Of a stretch of 64,000 nucleotides of DNA, positions 1 through 10,764 are shown in pieces. The number at the start of each line of letters is the position of its first letter. Position 1 is the first letter of the stretch. The notes beneath the pieces were generated by a model, which did no database searches, had not been told where the DNA came from, and worked only from the letters and a program-made list of their open reading frames with translations. Source of the stretch: Stercorarius parasiticus (taxonomy: Eukaryota > Chordata > Aves > Charadriiformes > Stercorariidae); assembly GCA_013396915.1 (NCBI GenBank), contig VWZL01002032.1:512878-576877 (forward strand), read 5' to 3'. Both the position numbers and the translations under genes were made by a program.

Positions 1-177
1 GGGCTAACAGAGAAAACATGTAATGCCTTAGTCTTACAAAATTTGGTAACAAAATTTAACTGCTTTATTATATTTGCTTTGGAAATAGCTGCTGGGATTT
101 CACTCGGGTTCTTTTTAGTTTGCTTACCTGAACAGCTAGTTGCTGTATTTCTGAGCTCCGTTCCTTCTGAACTTTAG
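1..177 (+). other. SYNE1: SYNE1 intron, 3' part
   Basis: This is intronic sequence before the first SYNE1 exon in the window. It ends in a pyrimidine-containing stretch and the acceptor AG at 176-177. No other feature is visible. Confidence 0.7.
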
Positions 178-270
178 GAATTGTCCTCATGGTCCTCTGC
201 TGATGAATTAGACACATCGGGCTCAGGGAGCCCTGTATCTGGAAGAAGCACTCCAAGCAGACAGAGAACG
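178..270 (+). CDS. SYNE1: SYNE1 (nesprin-1) coding exon, third from last
   Basis: This 93-bp exon, 31 codons in phase 0 at both ends, lies between acceptor ...ctttag (AG at 176-177) and donor gtaatt at 271. It reads ELSSWSSADELDTSGSGSPV and continues SGRSTPSRQRT. This Ser/Thr-rich linker is characteristic of nesprin-1 between the last spectrin repeats and the KASH domain. The linker is cytoplasmic, low in complexity and probably disordered, with many possible phosphorylation sites. The reading frame joins the exon at 2096 to give ...RQRT-PRGK, as in other vertebrate nesprin-1 proteins. Frame stays open past the donor for a while by chance, so an ORF caller would extend it to 540; the donor and the family alignment argue against that. 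Confidence 0.93.
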
Positions 271-2095
271 GTAATTTCATGTCATGTATTTTCTTCCGCC
301 TCCTGGGTGGGAGCTGTAGATGTCTACAGTAGTTCTAGCCAGCTGGAAGACCCCTCCTTTTCACTTGATAGGACAGGAAATGGCATAAAGCAAGAACAAA
401 ACACAGCTGCTTTCCCCAACCCTGCTGCATATCCCATCCTGCATGAAATCAGAAGTGGTAAATACTATCTAAAACCAGGGCTGTCAGTGTGGTTGGTTTA
501 CCATGGTATGGCATGTCGTGTCTCTTGTATTTTGCTCTAGTGATGGCAGCACCCCAAAGTCTGGTCTTGTCTGGTATAATCAGTCCTCCATTTCTGTTTG
601 GCCTTCTCTTCAGAGCTGCTTCATCCAGAATCTCAATAAGATTTTTCTGTCATTTCTGATGAAGGTTGCAGATGGTCTTACTGAGACTTTGGATGAATGG
701 CTAAGTAGAGCTGAAGGGCGTAAAACATGACTCAAAACAGCTAGTTGCACAGGACCTAATCAATGGCTGTGATGGCAACTCTGGAGTTGTCTATTTACAT
801 CGCTGGCACAAAATTCAAGAAATGTAGCAATACATGCCTAGTACTTAACACTTCCATACTCTGAGCCCAAAATGAAACTGCAATTATTTTGTCTTTTTCT
901 GCAATTCTATTGGTTGATTACTTTGCTTTTTTTCCTTAGTTCTTAAAACAATCAGGTTGGTTTTGGTGTTTTTTTTCCATTTGCACTTTTTTAAAGGCTC
1001 TGAGTTCTGTCTTCATAAATTTTATGGCTCTTGAAATTGATTTTCTTTTTTGAAATTTTTTTTTTTTTACATTCACTAGTTTCCTATTAGATGCTAGTAT
1101 GAGAATGTAAAGGAATACTGGCTTTTCAAAAGGAGACAGAATATAAAACTTAACATCGTATTCCAGAGGTTAATACTTTTATCTTTTAAATTTAAACTTA
1201 AATAACTAATAAAAGCTCTGATATCACAGATGTAAATGGAGGATGCCTGACCATTACAGGAAATGGAGAAGTATTTTACCATAAAATCTTTGTCTGAAGA
1301 GTATGTAGAATTATAATAAGCTTCATCTTGACACTTTAATAAGCATTTGTCTATCTCTAATTTATTACGTGACTACTCTTTTTTTCATTTTTATCCACAA
1401 TGTATAGATAAGTTGTATGATTCCTTGGGATCTGGTTTTCAAACTTCTGGTTTTTGCACCACAATTTTGGAGACTCAAGTGATGTTGTTTATAATTTCAG
1501 TGCCAAATATACTGATGCTAAATAAATAAATACTAATACCAAAAATACAATCAGAATTATAATAATCTAACTGCATTAAATATTCCAGCAAATAGTTGTG
1601 AGTGCAGGAATGCACCTACAGTTATTTGGCCTTCAAAATTGTGAGTGGAGTGTGGGTGTATAAGAGGCCAGATTTCATCAAAGGAGGCCTTTGGACCTTT
1701 TTTCCTTGAGAATATAAATTTTTCTGCATTTACATTTTGGAATATCTATATTTGCCCATATTGGATGCAATTTTTTTTCTATTTCGTATTACAAATTATT
1801 TGAGCTGAATTTCTATTGATGTTGTTTAAATCCAGAGCTACTGTTCATAAATGTAAGGACTAAACTGTTATTTTCAAGTTCACTGTGTATGTTCCAATCA
1901 TTTCCATATTCAGCTAGGTACAAAGAAAAGCCAGTTTCCTTGGTTCATGAGTATTGGTCACTTCATTTGATTATTTAATTATTTTTGTTTGTTTGTTTCC
2001 TTTGCTGCACTTTTAATTTAGTTTCATCAGTAGCTTGTCTTTATTTGCCTGGACTGAACATTCTTCTTTCTTTACCCCCTGTTCATTGCAAACAG
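271..2095 (+). other. SYNE1: SYNE1 intron
   Basis: This intron of about 1.8 kb runs from donor gtaatt to an acceptor ending in aacag at 2095. It is AT-rich with several T tracts, for example around 1057-1068. I see no recognisable repeat family or exon in it. Confidence 0.8.
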
Positions 2096-2154
2096 CCACG
2101 GGGCAAATGTAGTCTCTCACAGCCTGGACCCTCTGTCAGCAGTCCACATAGCAG
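2096..2154 (+). CDS. SYNE1: SYNE1 (nesprin-1) penultimate coding exon
   Basis: This 59-bp exon encodes PRGKCSLSQPGPSVSSPHS plus the first two bases of an Arg codon. The acceptor AG is at 2094-2095 and the donor is gtacct at 2155. The peptide matches the nesprin-1 linker just upstream of the KASH domain. The split codon AG|G is completed by the first base of the exon at 9021, which keeps the frame. The donor has poor downstream consensus (gtacct rather than gtragt), so inclusion may be variable. Skipping this 59-bp exon would shift the frame and abolish the KASH domain. Confidence 0.92.
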
Positions 2155-2628
2155 GTACCTTATTCTCCTGGTTTCCGCACTCTGTTCTAGAACCCCAAGA
2201 GGATGATGGAAATTGGCCGTGATTCCTCTCTGTCCGCACCGACTCCATCAGGTGGCCAGGACTTAAACAAGTGAAGACTTCCCTTTTGTTAATGGTTTGG
2301 CAAAAGGGGCTCTCAATTCCTTCAAATTCTTTGTTAAATTGCAATACCGGCTAATCCTTTGACATCTACAGCTTTTGCTGCCCAGGAATGACATGTAATC
2401 AACATTTATTTTTATATGCCTGATCAGGATGAATGTGCGTTTACACTCATGACATTTAATGATTATTTGATTTTGGCATGATTTAACAGAAATTCCGGTA
2501 GGTTCATGGCAAACACTTTTTATCATCCTCTTTACCTCTAGATATTAAATTAAGGCAGGTAGTAGGCCAATACCATACTCTAGAGTTCACAAAACCCACA
2601 GGTCTGGACGAGACATACTAACATCCTT

Positions 2629-2657
2629 GGATTTATTTATTTATTTATCCCCCCCCC
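2629..2657. repeat. TTTA tandem run followed by C homopolymer
   Basis: About four TTTA units run directly into nine C residues. This is a simple low-complexity tract inside the last SYNE1 intron. Confidence 0.85.
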
Positions 2658-5199
2658 TTGAAATGTTTTGTTCAGTTTGTGGGTTTTCACTACTCAAGAT
2701 TCAAAATTAAAAGTCAGAATGTGAGGGTTTCGAGACTTGCGATCACTTTCCCCTCCTTAGACGCCTGCAATACAATGCGCTAACATTGCCATGACTCTGG
2801 CCAAGTGCTCGCGTCCGTGTGTTGCTCTGGGAGCAGCACTGCCCCATCTCTGTCTGCCCAGTAGAGAGCAGGCTTGCAGCTCCAGCTTTTGGCTTCCCAC
2901 CTTGTCCCCGGCAACCTGTCATCGCTGCAGCTAACAGTGCTTCTGCATTCTTTGTTGTTGTCAGTGTGATGTGTGTACCTTCACTCTTTCACTGATCAGT
3001 TCACTAGCCTCTAGAGTTATGAAGTTTAAAAAAAAAAAAAAAAGTACACAAGCAGGCCAATATGTAAAAAGAGCATCTATTTCAGCACCTTACGTGTTGC
3101 AACACCTAAAATCATCAGAAAGTATGATGAAAATATATTTGTTCTTACAGTTAAGTCCTAAATCTCATTTATTCTCTATATATCGAAAACCACCTAATTA
3201 ATTTTTAAAATAACTCCTGTTAAAGTGAAAGATTTGATGTTGGAGAGAAGGCAACACTAGATTTAATACAGTATTTTAGCAATAACCAAGCAGAAAAAAA
3301 ATACCTTAAGAGTATTACTTTTTTCATGAGCAAAATCAAGGCTTTGTCCAGCAGAATTATTCTTGAATATAAATGAAATAAAGAATAAAACTACTTACCA
3401 TGCAGATATTTACATAAACACTTATTTAAAAAAAAAAAAGTTTGATTTATATGTGTAGTTAGTGACTGTGAGTAAAGTGGCACAGTTGCAAAACCACATA
3501 GCATAACAGATAGGACAGGTGGAGTATCTTTCACTGCTTCCACTGGCACTAAGAAGCTGCCTCATTTTTAGGGAATTTTTTTTCTTTGAAACATAAGGAA
3601 AGCACATAGAAAATAGGTGACACATGGCACCTATGGAGGTGACTCCATCCTTCTGTCTGATGGAGAAAGAGAATTAATTTTTCCAACTCTGGTCTGCTGT
3701 GAAGCTTGGCATTTTGTTTCTTACAGGGAGTGGGAAAAGGGAGGAGTGGGGCTTTACTGTGCAGCCATTAGCAGCTCGGAGGAATGGGGGATGTCTTCAG
3801 CAGATTTAGCACGCTTGCAGTAGCAACGTGGTACTCGAGAAACATATTGTGTGCACTCTTCCGCTCTCCTGTAAAGTCAGACCACTTCTGCCAATCTTTT
3901 GAGAAGGTTTCTGGTTGTAGGTGTGAGCTGCTGGCTCAAAATGCAGCTAGCAATGCTTTGCAGCTTTGAGATCACCCTCTGTTCTAGCAGTGGCATTGGT
4001 GCGGCACCTCTCAGATCAAGTCTTTCCAGCACTGTTTATTAACACGTCTTGTAGCAGTACAACACAATGTTCAATTTGTCATTCAGACAAGCATGGAATA
4101 CGAATGAGTCACTGCTGAATAGGAAACTTAATCAAATGCGCAAGCCAGACAGGTTGTGGTTGATGTATAATGTGGTTTTAACTGATAAAGCGGTACAAGC
4201 TGTCACTGTGTTCTTTAATATTTTGACATGCCTCTGATCAGAGTACTTTGTGTTTGATCTTGCACTGGATCGGCAAACCCTGTTAGAGTTTAGTATACAG
4301 GAGAACTAAAGTCAATTCTGAAAGGTTTATCATGTAGGAGGTTGTGAAGGAAAGTTCATCTAAAAATTAGAGGGGCCGTGTTTTGAGTATAACAAGTGTG
4401 ATATCATTTTGCCTTCCCCATTATCACAGCAAAAAGACAAGCATGCACAGTGTGATGCTAAGCAAGGTACAACCTTGAACTAGATGTTATATTGTGGATT
4501 TAACTAAAGGCTCATTCAGGAGGTATTAGTAATCTTATGCTAAGTGTGAAAAGCAGATCCAAGAAGCAGCTCCTCTTTCTTCATCAGTTTAGCAGAGCTG
4601 TTGTAAATGCATACCTGGATCTGTGCCTGTGGATTTTTTTGAAGTGATTAAAATGTTAAAAATATTAAAATAGTGGTTCAGTTTGCTCAGGGGTGTTTAT
4701 ATTGTCTCTCTTGAGCAGCTCTATTCAAGTCTTGGTTGCCACAGTGCCAACATCCATTTCCTGCTCTCCCCAAGCCTCCCCAAATGACTAGTGGATCTTT
4801 AAAGGTCACTTGCTGTTCCTGGAGCAGACCAGGCCACTGCACTCTCTGTGCCTTCGGCCACAAAATGGCAGTCCTTGCTACACAGTGGCTCAAACATGAG
4901 GTTTGGGCTTGGCTTGCCATGGTTCTTCTCCCAATTATCTCCTGCACTCTCACTTAAAGCTTGTTACCTAAACTTCATATTTGACTGCCTTTGAAATGGG
5001 CCTATTCATCTTCTTGACAAGGTAAGCCCAATCTGAGGTTGGGGTGATGTGATGCTGAGAGCTAGGGAGAGAATCAAAGTCAGAACACAGCCAAACAACG
5101 TCATTCCTAGAGAGTCTCTCAGGCCACCAAGAGGAGTTGTTGCCCGCTCTTGTAGGCAGAGCATCATACCTTCCCCTTCATAACTCTATCAACCTACAT

Positions 5200-6190
5200 C
5201 TTAACAAATTAGAATCAGTGGGATCAAAAAGTCTATTAGAATATCATTATCAAATTTGATTTCTCTGATTATCTGGAAGTACAATAACTTCCACCTTGAA
5301 TATATCCATGGCTAGGTGTAATAATTTGTTTTTGTGTAAACGTTATCCCTTCCTTTACTTTGACAACTGTTCACCCTTCTTTCTGTCTGTTCTGCACTAT
5401 TTTATAGAGAGTAGGTTTAGTATCTCTCAGGTTTTATATTAGTAAGCTTAGCTCTTTATTTCCTTCATAGGAGAAATACTCCATTTTTTTTGATTCCTTT
5501 AAGCTTGTGTAAGTTTGAATTCATCTTTCAGTCAAAACGATACAAACTGCTCCAAGTGAGATCCGACTAGTGCCTTAGAGAACATCATTAAAACAACCCC
5601 TTTTCTCTTCTGGAAATCTTGAACTGAAATATATTTTAAAAATTCTTTTGTCCCTCTTCACAGCTATTCACAAACCACGTTATTGGTTTGTGGCTATCCT
5701 GTGTCAAACAGGTCTAGATTCTCTTCATTATTTTCAGAGTGTGAACTTCCAAATTTATCGCAGAAGTATTTATTGCTACCTTATGTACTATAATCTAAAA
5801 TTCCCTGAGCTACTTCTTAAACCTATTGGATTCACCCATTTTTTTTCTGTGCAAGAACCCAGTCCTATTTTGTATTTGCGAAGACTTCCAACTTCTACCA
5901 TCATAGAGATGAAACGTGCTGTTCTTACATTTTGTGCCATAGTCTTTTCATAAAGATATTAAACCAAGACTCATCCTTGATTAACTCCAGTAATAACATC
6001 CTACTAGCCCAGCAGTGCCTCTTCCAATGTAAGCCTGTTGTCTGCATTCCATTAGTCAATTCACCATTAAACTCACTTTATTGATTCCTGTCAGCTTCGC
6101 CTGAATGATAAATTCTTCTGTTATAAACTTTCAGATGTTTCCTGCAATACAGGTAGTTTATTTGGACATATTTTCCTTGGAAAAAAAAAA
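5200..6190 (-). mobile_element. Ancient LINE relic, CR1/L3-like, in SYNE1 intron
   Basis: Read on the minus strand, the stretch around 5930-5995 gives a decayed form of the LINE reverse-transcriptase block with a GVNQG peptide where CR1-type elements have GVPQG, followed by a degraded version of the motif ending in INDL. Plus-strand phrases such as ctagattctcttcattattt and cttgattaactccag(t)aataaca recall old amniote LINE consensus text. Many stops and indels are present, so nothing is coding. The family is assigned from memory of the consensus, borders are rough, and a related clade (L2 or L3) is possible. Confidence 0.55.
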
Positions 6191-9020
6191 ATCAGTTATC
6201 TTTAAAAGAAGGTGCTCATCTGAGCTGAAATTAAAGTTCACTTTGCCCGTCCAACCTATAGCCTGGTAAATTAGCTTCTCCTCTCTTGAAATGCTCAGGA
6301 AAGAGTTCCAATTTCACTGATATTACAAACTCTCAAAGTAAGGGCAACTATTGCTTGCACTTCTTCACTTAATTTATGAGATTTCTTGACATGAGGAAGC
6401 TTACTGTTGGCCAGGTCTGCAGCTGTGCCTCTCCCTTTTGTCTAGTTAGTAGGAATTTTGTACGGAGCGACTAGCAGATGGCCTTACTTCCTTCCCTCCT
6501 CAAGCAGGGACCAGTGTGACAAATGGTGGGGCAGTCAGAAGACAGACAGCTGTAGATGCAAGCTCAAGAAAAAGACGTTACCTGTTTCTCCGAAGTGGCT
6601 TACAAGACTTCAGCTTTCTATTGTCCTGCTGGAGTATATAGGAGTTCTGGCCCTCATGAATAGTGAGCCTTTTTTATTAACAATGTATATTTTTAACCAT
6701 CTCTCCTTACCAACACTCTAAGCTGAGCCATTCTGTTTTTCAGACAATTATGTAGATTACAGAGGCATACCTGCAATAGACACAGGCAATACAGCATTCA
6801 AACTTTTTAGAACTCCCCCTCTGAAGATATTTTCATAATGTTTCGTTATTTGATTGTTTAATTGTTTCCATGCAGTATTAGAAACTATTCTTGAACACCC
6901 TGCTTGACTGCAGAAAAAGTGTTTTGAAAAACTTTGCCATGAACTGTTTTTGAAAGAAAGTTTGTGTTCCTCGTTGAGATCAACCATGCAGCTTCCATAT
7001 ACCTCTCTTTATTTCTTTTTTTGGTAAAGCAGAAAGCAAAAAGTGATGGATTGTGCTACTAAAGCCACAGGAAAAGGAAAATTAGATGCTAACTTCGCCT
7101 GCTCCCATTTGATTCTGCCAGTGTTGCCCCAGAGTAACTCTGAGTCAATGAAGAAAATTCAGACTTTGTTCATTATCAAACAGCAGTTACCAACTGCAGA
7201 AATGTGGCCTTTTTTGATTGGGATTAACAACATTTGTACAATGAGAGCCTTGTAAATAGGTAGACTGTGCAATCAAATGCTTGGAAGGTAATTAAGCACT
7301 CCTTGTTCCCTTTGTTCCTACCTCAGTCCATTAACTTTCTGTCTTGGCATTCTCAGACAGTAGAAGTCCTGATCTAATTGAAATTTAATATGGAATGCTC
7401 TGATGCTGTTAAATGTGCCATATCCTTTCAATATGTTCTTTATAGTACGTGATCTTACATTATGTGATAAGCAGCTTTCCATCCGGGCTACAATAACGTG
7501 GATTCAAAGAACATGCGTTCTGATGTTTTGATCATCGCTCCTTCCTGGGAGATTTAGGTCAAGTTAATAATTTAGCATACTGGAGTGTTTATGTATCTGT
7601 TGGTCATCTAAACTTTACCACATCTGTAAGTCTTCATAGTGGGATGATAAATATATGTGAACAAGACAATAAAAGTCATCTCAAGCATAGAAAGAACTCT
7701 TTTCTGAACATGCGGGAAGGGGACCCTTGCCAAACCTGGCATAGTTTTGAAGATGGTATTTTGGTTTTTGCATGCTTTCTCACAGAGATTCCGATTTATC
7801 TGGGACACAGGATCAAAAGGACAAGGGGAAGGCAAGGAGATACTAAGGAACCATCGCCCCCTACTTGCTTTACTCGGGAGCATTTGACCTCAGCCAACAA
7901 ACCTGATCTCCCACACCTTCAAGTTGAGACTAAATCCATCCTTATGAGCATTTTTACCTCTTAAACCCTAGCAAACCATAAATTTTCTGGGGCTTCATGA
8001 TCGTAGCAGACACACAGATGTTTTATAGCAACATGTCTAAGACGAAATTCATGACCTAATGTCTTAATGAAAGAGATCTTGTGGCAAGTTATTTGAAGGC
8101 TCTAAGTTCTTCATTTTCGGCTAGTGCTAAAATACAGTACTTTCCTGTGCCATTTAATTAGCACAGTGAGACTTTCAGATTTTAACTTGGATAATCACTC
8201 TTTTCAGTAACCCGCTTACCTCAAAATCCGTCATCTATATATTAGAGCTCTGACAGTTTCATTCAAAAAGGAAATACGAAATGTATGTCTTTATCCTTCA
8301 TTAAAAAATAGATTGAATTTTTGTGCTTAATTTGAAGCGTCCCTTTGGAAATGTTTGCAGTAGGTCTCACCTCTCCCATCATACTGTGACAGATATGTGC
8401 CATTTCAAGTCAGATCCATAGACACAAGGGAGAAAATCACTCAGAGGGTGACGGTGTCAAGTCAGTTGAGCAAATAGATTTTAACTGTCGATTCAGTGCA
8501 AGATTCAAAACACAATGGACTTTGTGGAAAATGAGTTCCCATTGCCTGCATATTGGTGTATTAATTAATTGAAGGTTGATGTAACTGAAACTTAACGCAT
8601 TATACCCTTGCGGATACTATATACAGAAATGAATGTAGAAACTTCTGCAAACCGAATGCAACTGCCATTTTAAATGAGGAGGCATTGAACACATGTGACA
8701 GGTACGGCCCACCTTTTATTTTCCCCTTCTCTGGAGCACAGTGCTTGTAAGTGGAGAGCCTTCCCTAGAACTGATGAAGGGGCTGTGAGGTCACAAAGCC
8801 CATTCTGTTGCAATCGTTTGGCGTTTTCCTACCCAGTCTAGAAATACGGGGTCTCTTAAAGGTGTTAGGGAAATAGCATGTTCAGTGAAAAATACCTCTG
8901 CAGTTGTCAATCAAAGTCTGTACAAATTGTAAACCAGCCTTCAGGAAGGCTGAGTGCCCGAGAGCAGCCTCTGCTGCAGTAACGTTTTAGTGTATTCACC
9001 TGTCCATCCTCTTTTCTCAG

Positions 9021-9261
9021 GTCCACAAGAGGTGGCTTAGGTTCCTCCCCTTCTGAGGCTGGGCCAGCATGGCAGCGCCCGTCCTTCTTCCTCAGAGTCC
9101 TCAGAGCTGCTCTGCCACTTCAGCTCCTCTTGCTGCTCCTGATCGGGCTGGCTTGCCTGGTGCCAATGACCAAGGAGGACTACAGCTGTACTATGGCCAA
9201 CAACTTTGCCCGCTCTTTCCACCCCATGCTAAAATACGTGAATGGTCCACCTCCATTATGA
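9021..9261 (+). CDS. SYNE1: SYNE1 (nesprin-1) last coding exon, KASH domain
   Basis: This exon carries the C-terminal KASH domain. The acceptor is ctttctcag at 9020, the first base completes an Arg codon, and the stop is TGA at 9259-9261. It encodes a short linker ([20 protein letters not shown]), then basic/hydrophobic [12 protein letters not shown], then a single membrane helix of leucines ([15 protein letters not shown]), then a luminal tail of about 30 residues. The tail contains [16 protein letters not shown] and the terminal NGPPPL. In the family, the Cys of DYSC can form a disulfide with SUN1/2 and the PPPL end sits in the SUN trimer groove; both are intact here. This tail anchors the protein in the outer nuclear membrane. 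Confidence 0.98.
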
Positions 9262-9890
9262 AGGAGACTCGTGAGACAGCGGGTGACCTTGCTGGAGTGA
9301 TAGCTGGGGGGGCAGGATGGTTTTAAAGGGTGTCAGGATTCAGTGTGGCAGCTTTACCTACCTGCTGTAACCACCGCTGCGTCCATATCATTCTCTGCTG
9401 GCACTCAGTTAGTAACGCATCAGTATATCAGTATCAAACTGCACAGTATATTACCTGAGTAGCATCATTTCAATACTCGCATCCTGGGTACTAAGGAGGA
9501 TGTGATGTGTCTGAGGGAAATGTCCTTCTGTCCAGCATTCTGGATCTTTTAGCCACTTTATATCCAGGTCATTGCCCTGTACTATGCATAGCCAAGGACT
9601 TGATACTGTAGATCCTTTCCTGTGTGCTGCTCTAAATGAGCCATTAGCCAGTCTTTGTTAAATACCCTCTCAGTATCTACGGTATACAAAATAACCGATG
9701 CTAAAGAAATTTTAGAGCGTTTGTAACATAAAATTTTAAAGGATCTTGTATGGCAACGTATTATTCCCCGTGGTTTCTGTTTCGGGCATGGTGTTCTAAC
9801 TTTTGCTTTGAATGCACAAGGTGTAAATCTGAGAAGCACTTTTTTATGGTTTAAAAAATGGATGTAATAAATAAGATCATAAAAGGTTTT
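9262..9890 (+). other. SYNE1: SYNE1 probable 3'UTR
   Basis: About 0.6 kb lies between the KASH stop codon and the first canonical polyadenylation signal at 9866. No AATAAA or ATTAAA was seen earlier in the interval. The end point is inferred and has no transcript support here. Confidence 0.6.
9866..9871 (+). terminator. SYNE1: Candidate SYNE1 polyadenylation signal (AATAAA)
   Basis: AATAAA lies about 600 bp after the KASH stop codon and is followed within 40-50 bp by a GT-containing stretch (tgttgaatgtcaagttg) that could be the downstream element. It is the first canonical hexamer after the stop. Confidence 0.55.
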
Positions 9891-10540
9891 ATGAGGAAAA
9901 ATGTTGAATGTCAAGTTGAAAAACAAAGGACATATTTATGTATGTACAGTTTGCTAAGCCAAGTTTTGTTTGTATTGATTTCTTTGCATTTATTATAGAT
10001 ACCATAAAATATTTTGTCTACGTGCTTTTTAATGACAATTATGGAAACCTCTAAGTTTAGAATGAGATATGTATGGTATAAAAAAATTAGAAAACGTACA
10101 TATGCTGCACTTCTAAAAAGAATTAAAAAATGCTGTAACAAATTAATGGTATTAGGTATGTGTTTGAATGAGAAGATCTGGAAAACCTCACGAATGGTAA
10201 AATACATGGGAAAGTATCACAGTAGAAGTTGTGCTGCTATTGAAAGCAGTCTGTATTTTGAATTAGTGATTGGTCATTTCAGGTTTTTTTTCCTCAAGCT
10301 CTGCTTCTTGGAAGTTCATTCTCACTCGTGTATTGTTCCTCTCTCTGTGAGTGTGTGTGTTTATGTACACAGTCAAGTGCAACCTTTGGCAGCTGAGATT
10401 GTACCAGTCTGCACTGAAGCGGATTTTTTCCTGTGGGTGTACTGGAAACTTCTCAATATTCTCTGTAGCAGCTTAATACCAAGATAGATGTTTATGCTTT
10501 ACCAATAGTTAGTCTAGTGGAATATGCCAAAAACATAAGC

Positions 10541-10764
10541 ATCATTAGGAAGAAGTTCTTTACACTGAGGGTGGTGAGGCACCGGAAGAGGTTGCCCAGA
10601 GAGGCGGTGGAGGCCCCATCCCTGGAGACATTCAAGGCCAGGCCTGGTGAGGCTCTGAGCAACCTGATCTAGCTAAAGATCTCCCTGCTTACTGCAGGGG
10701 GGTTGGATTAGATGACCTTTAAAGGTCCCTTCCAACCCAACACATTCCATGATTCTGTGATTCT
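10541..10764 (+). mobile_element. CR1 LINE, 3' end, 5'-truncated
   Basis: The sequence runs from ttaggaagaagttctttaca through gaggcaccggaagaggttgcccagag to ggttggattagatgaccttt and ends in ccatgattctgtgattct. This is the CR1 3' untranslated end with its terminal ATTCTGTG-type repeats. Only the last 225 bp or so is present, the usual product of 5'-truncated CR1 insertion. It is relatively well conserved and so probably younger than the intronic relics. Confidence 0.95.

Larger units (their letters stand above)
2155..9020 (+). other. SYNE1: SYNE1 last intron
   Basis: This 6.9-kb intron between the linker exon and the KASH exon ends in the polypyrimidine acceptor cctcttttctcag at 9020. It holds an old LINE at about 5.2-6.2 kb (listed separately) and short A/T tracts, including a TTTA run followed by a C run at 2629-2657 and A tracts near 3028 and 3427. 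I see nothing coding in the rest. Confidence 0.8.
1..9890 (+). other. SYNE1: SYNE1 gene, 3' end (partial)
   Basis: This is the 3' end of the nesprin-1 gene; the 5' part lies left of the window. Three coding exons read in one continuous frame across GT/AG introns and end in a KASH domain with the tail PPPL. Nesprin-1 is a giant spectrin-repeat protein of the outer nuclear membrane. Its KASH tail binds SUN proteins in the perinuclear space and links the nucleus to the cytoskeleton. Only the cytoplasmic linker just before the membrane, the membrane helix and the luminal tail are encoded here. The downstream neighbour is ESR1 in convergent orientation, as known in other vertebrates, which supports the identification independently. 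The right boundary is inferred from a polyadenylation signal at 9866. Confidence 0.95.

Noticed and set aside
181..540. 119-codon frame starting at the SYNE1 exon
   Set aside because: Only the first 30 codons match nesprin-1. The rest is intron after the donor at 271.
10014..10487. 157-codon plus-strand open frame downstream of SYNE1
   Set aside because: Composition is AT-driven, there is no family resemblance, and it lies beyond the SYNE1 polyadenylation signal. Length is compatible with chance in AT-rich DNA.
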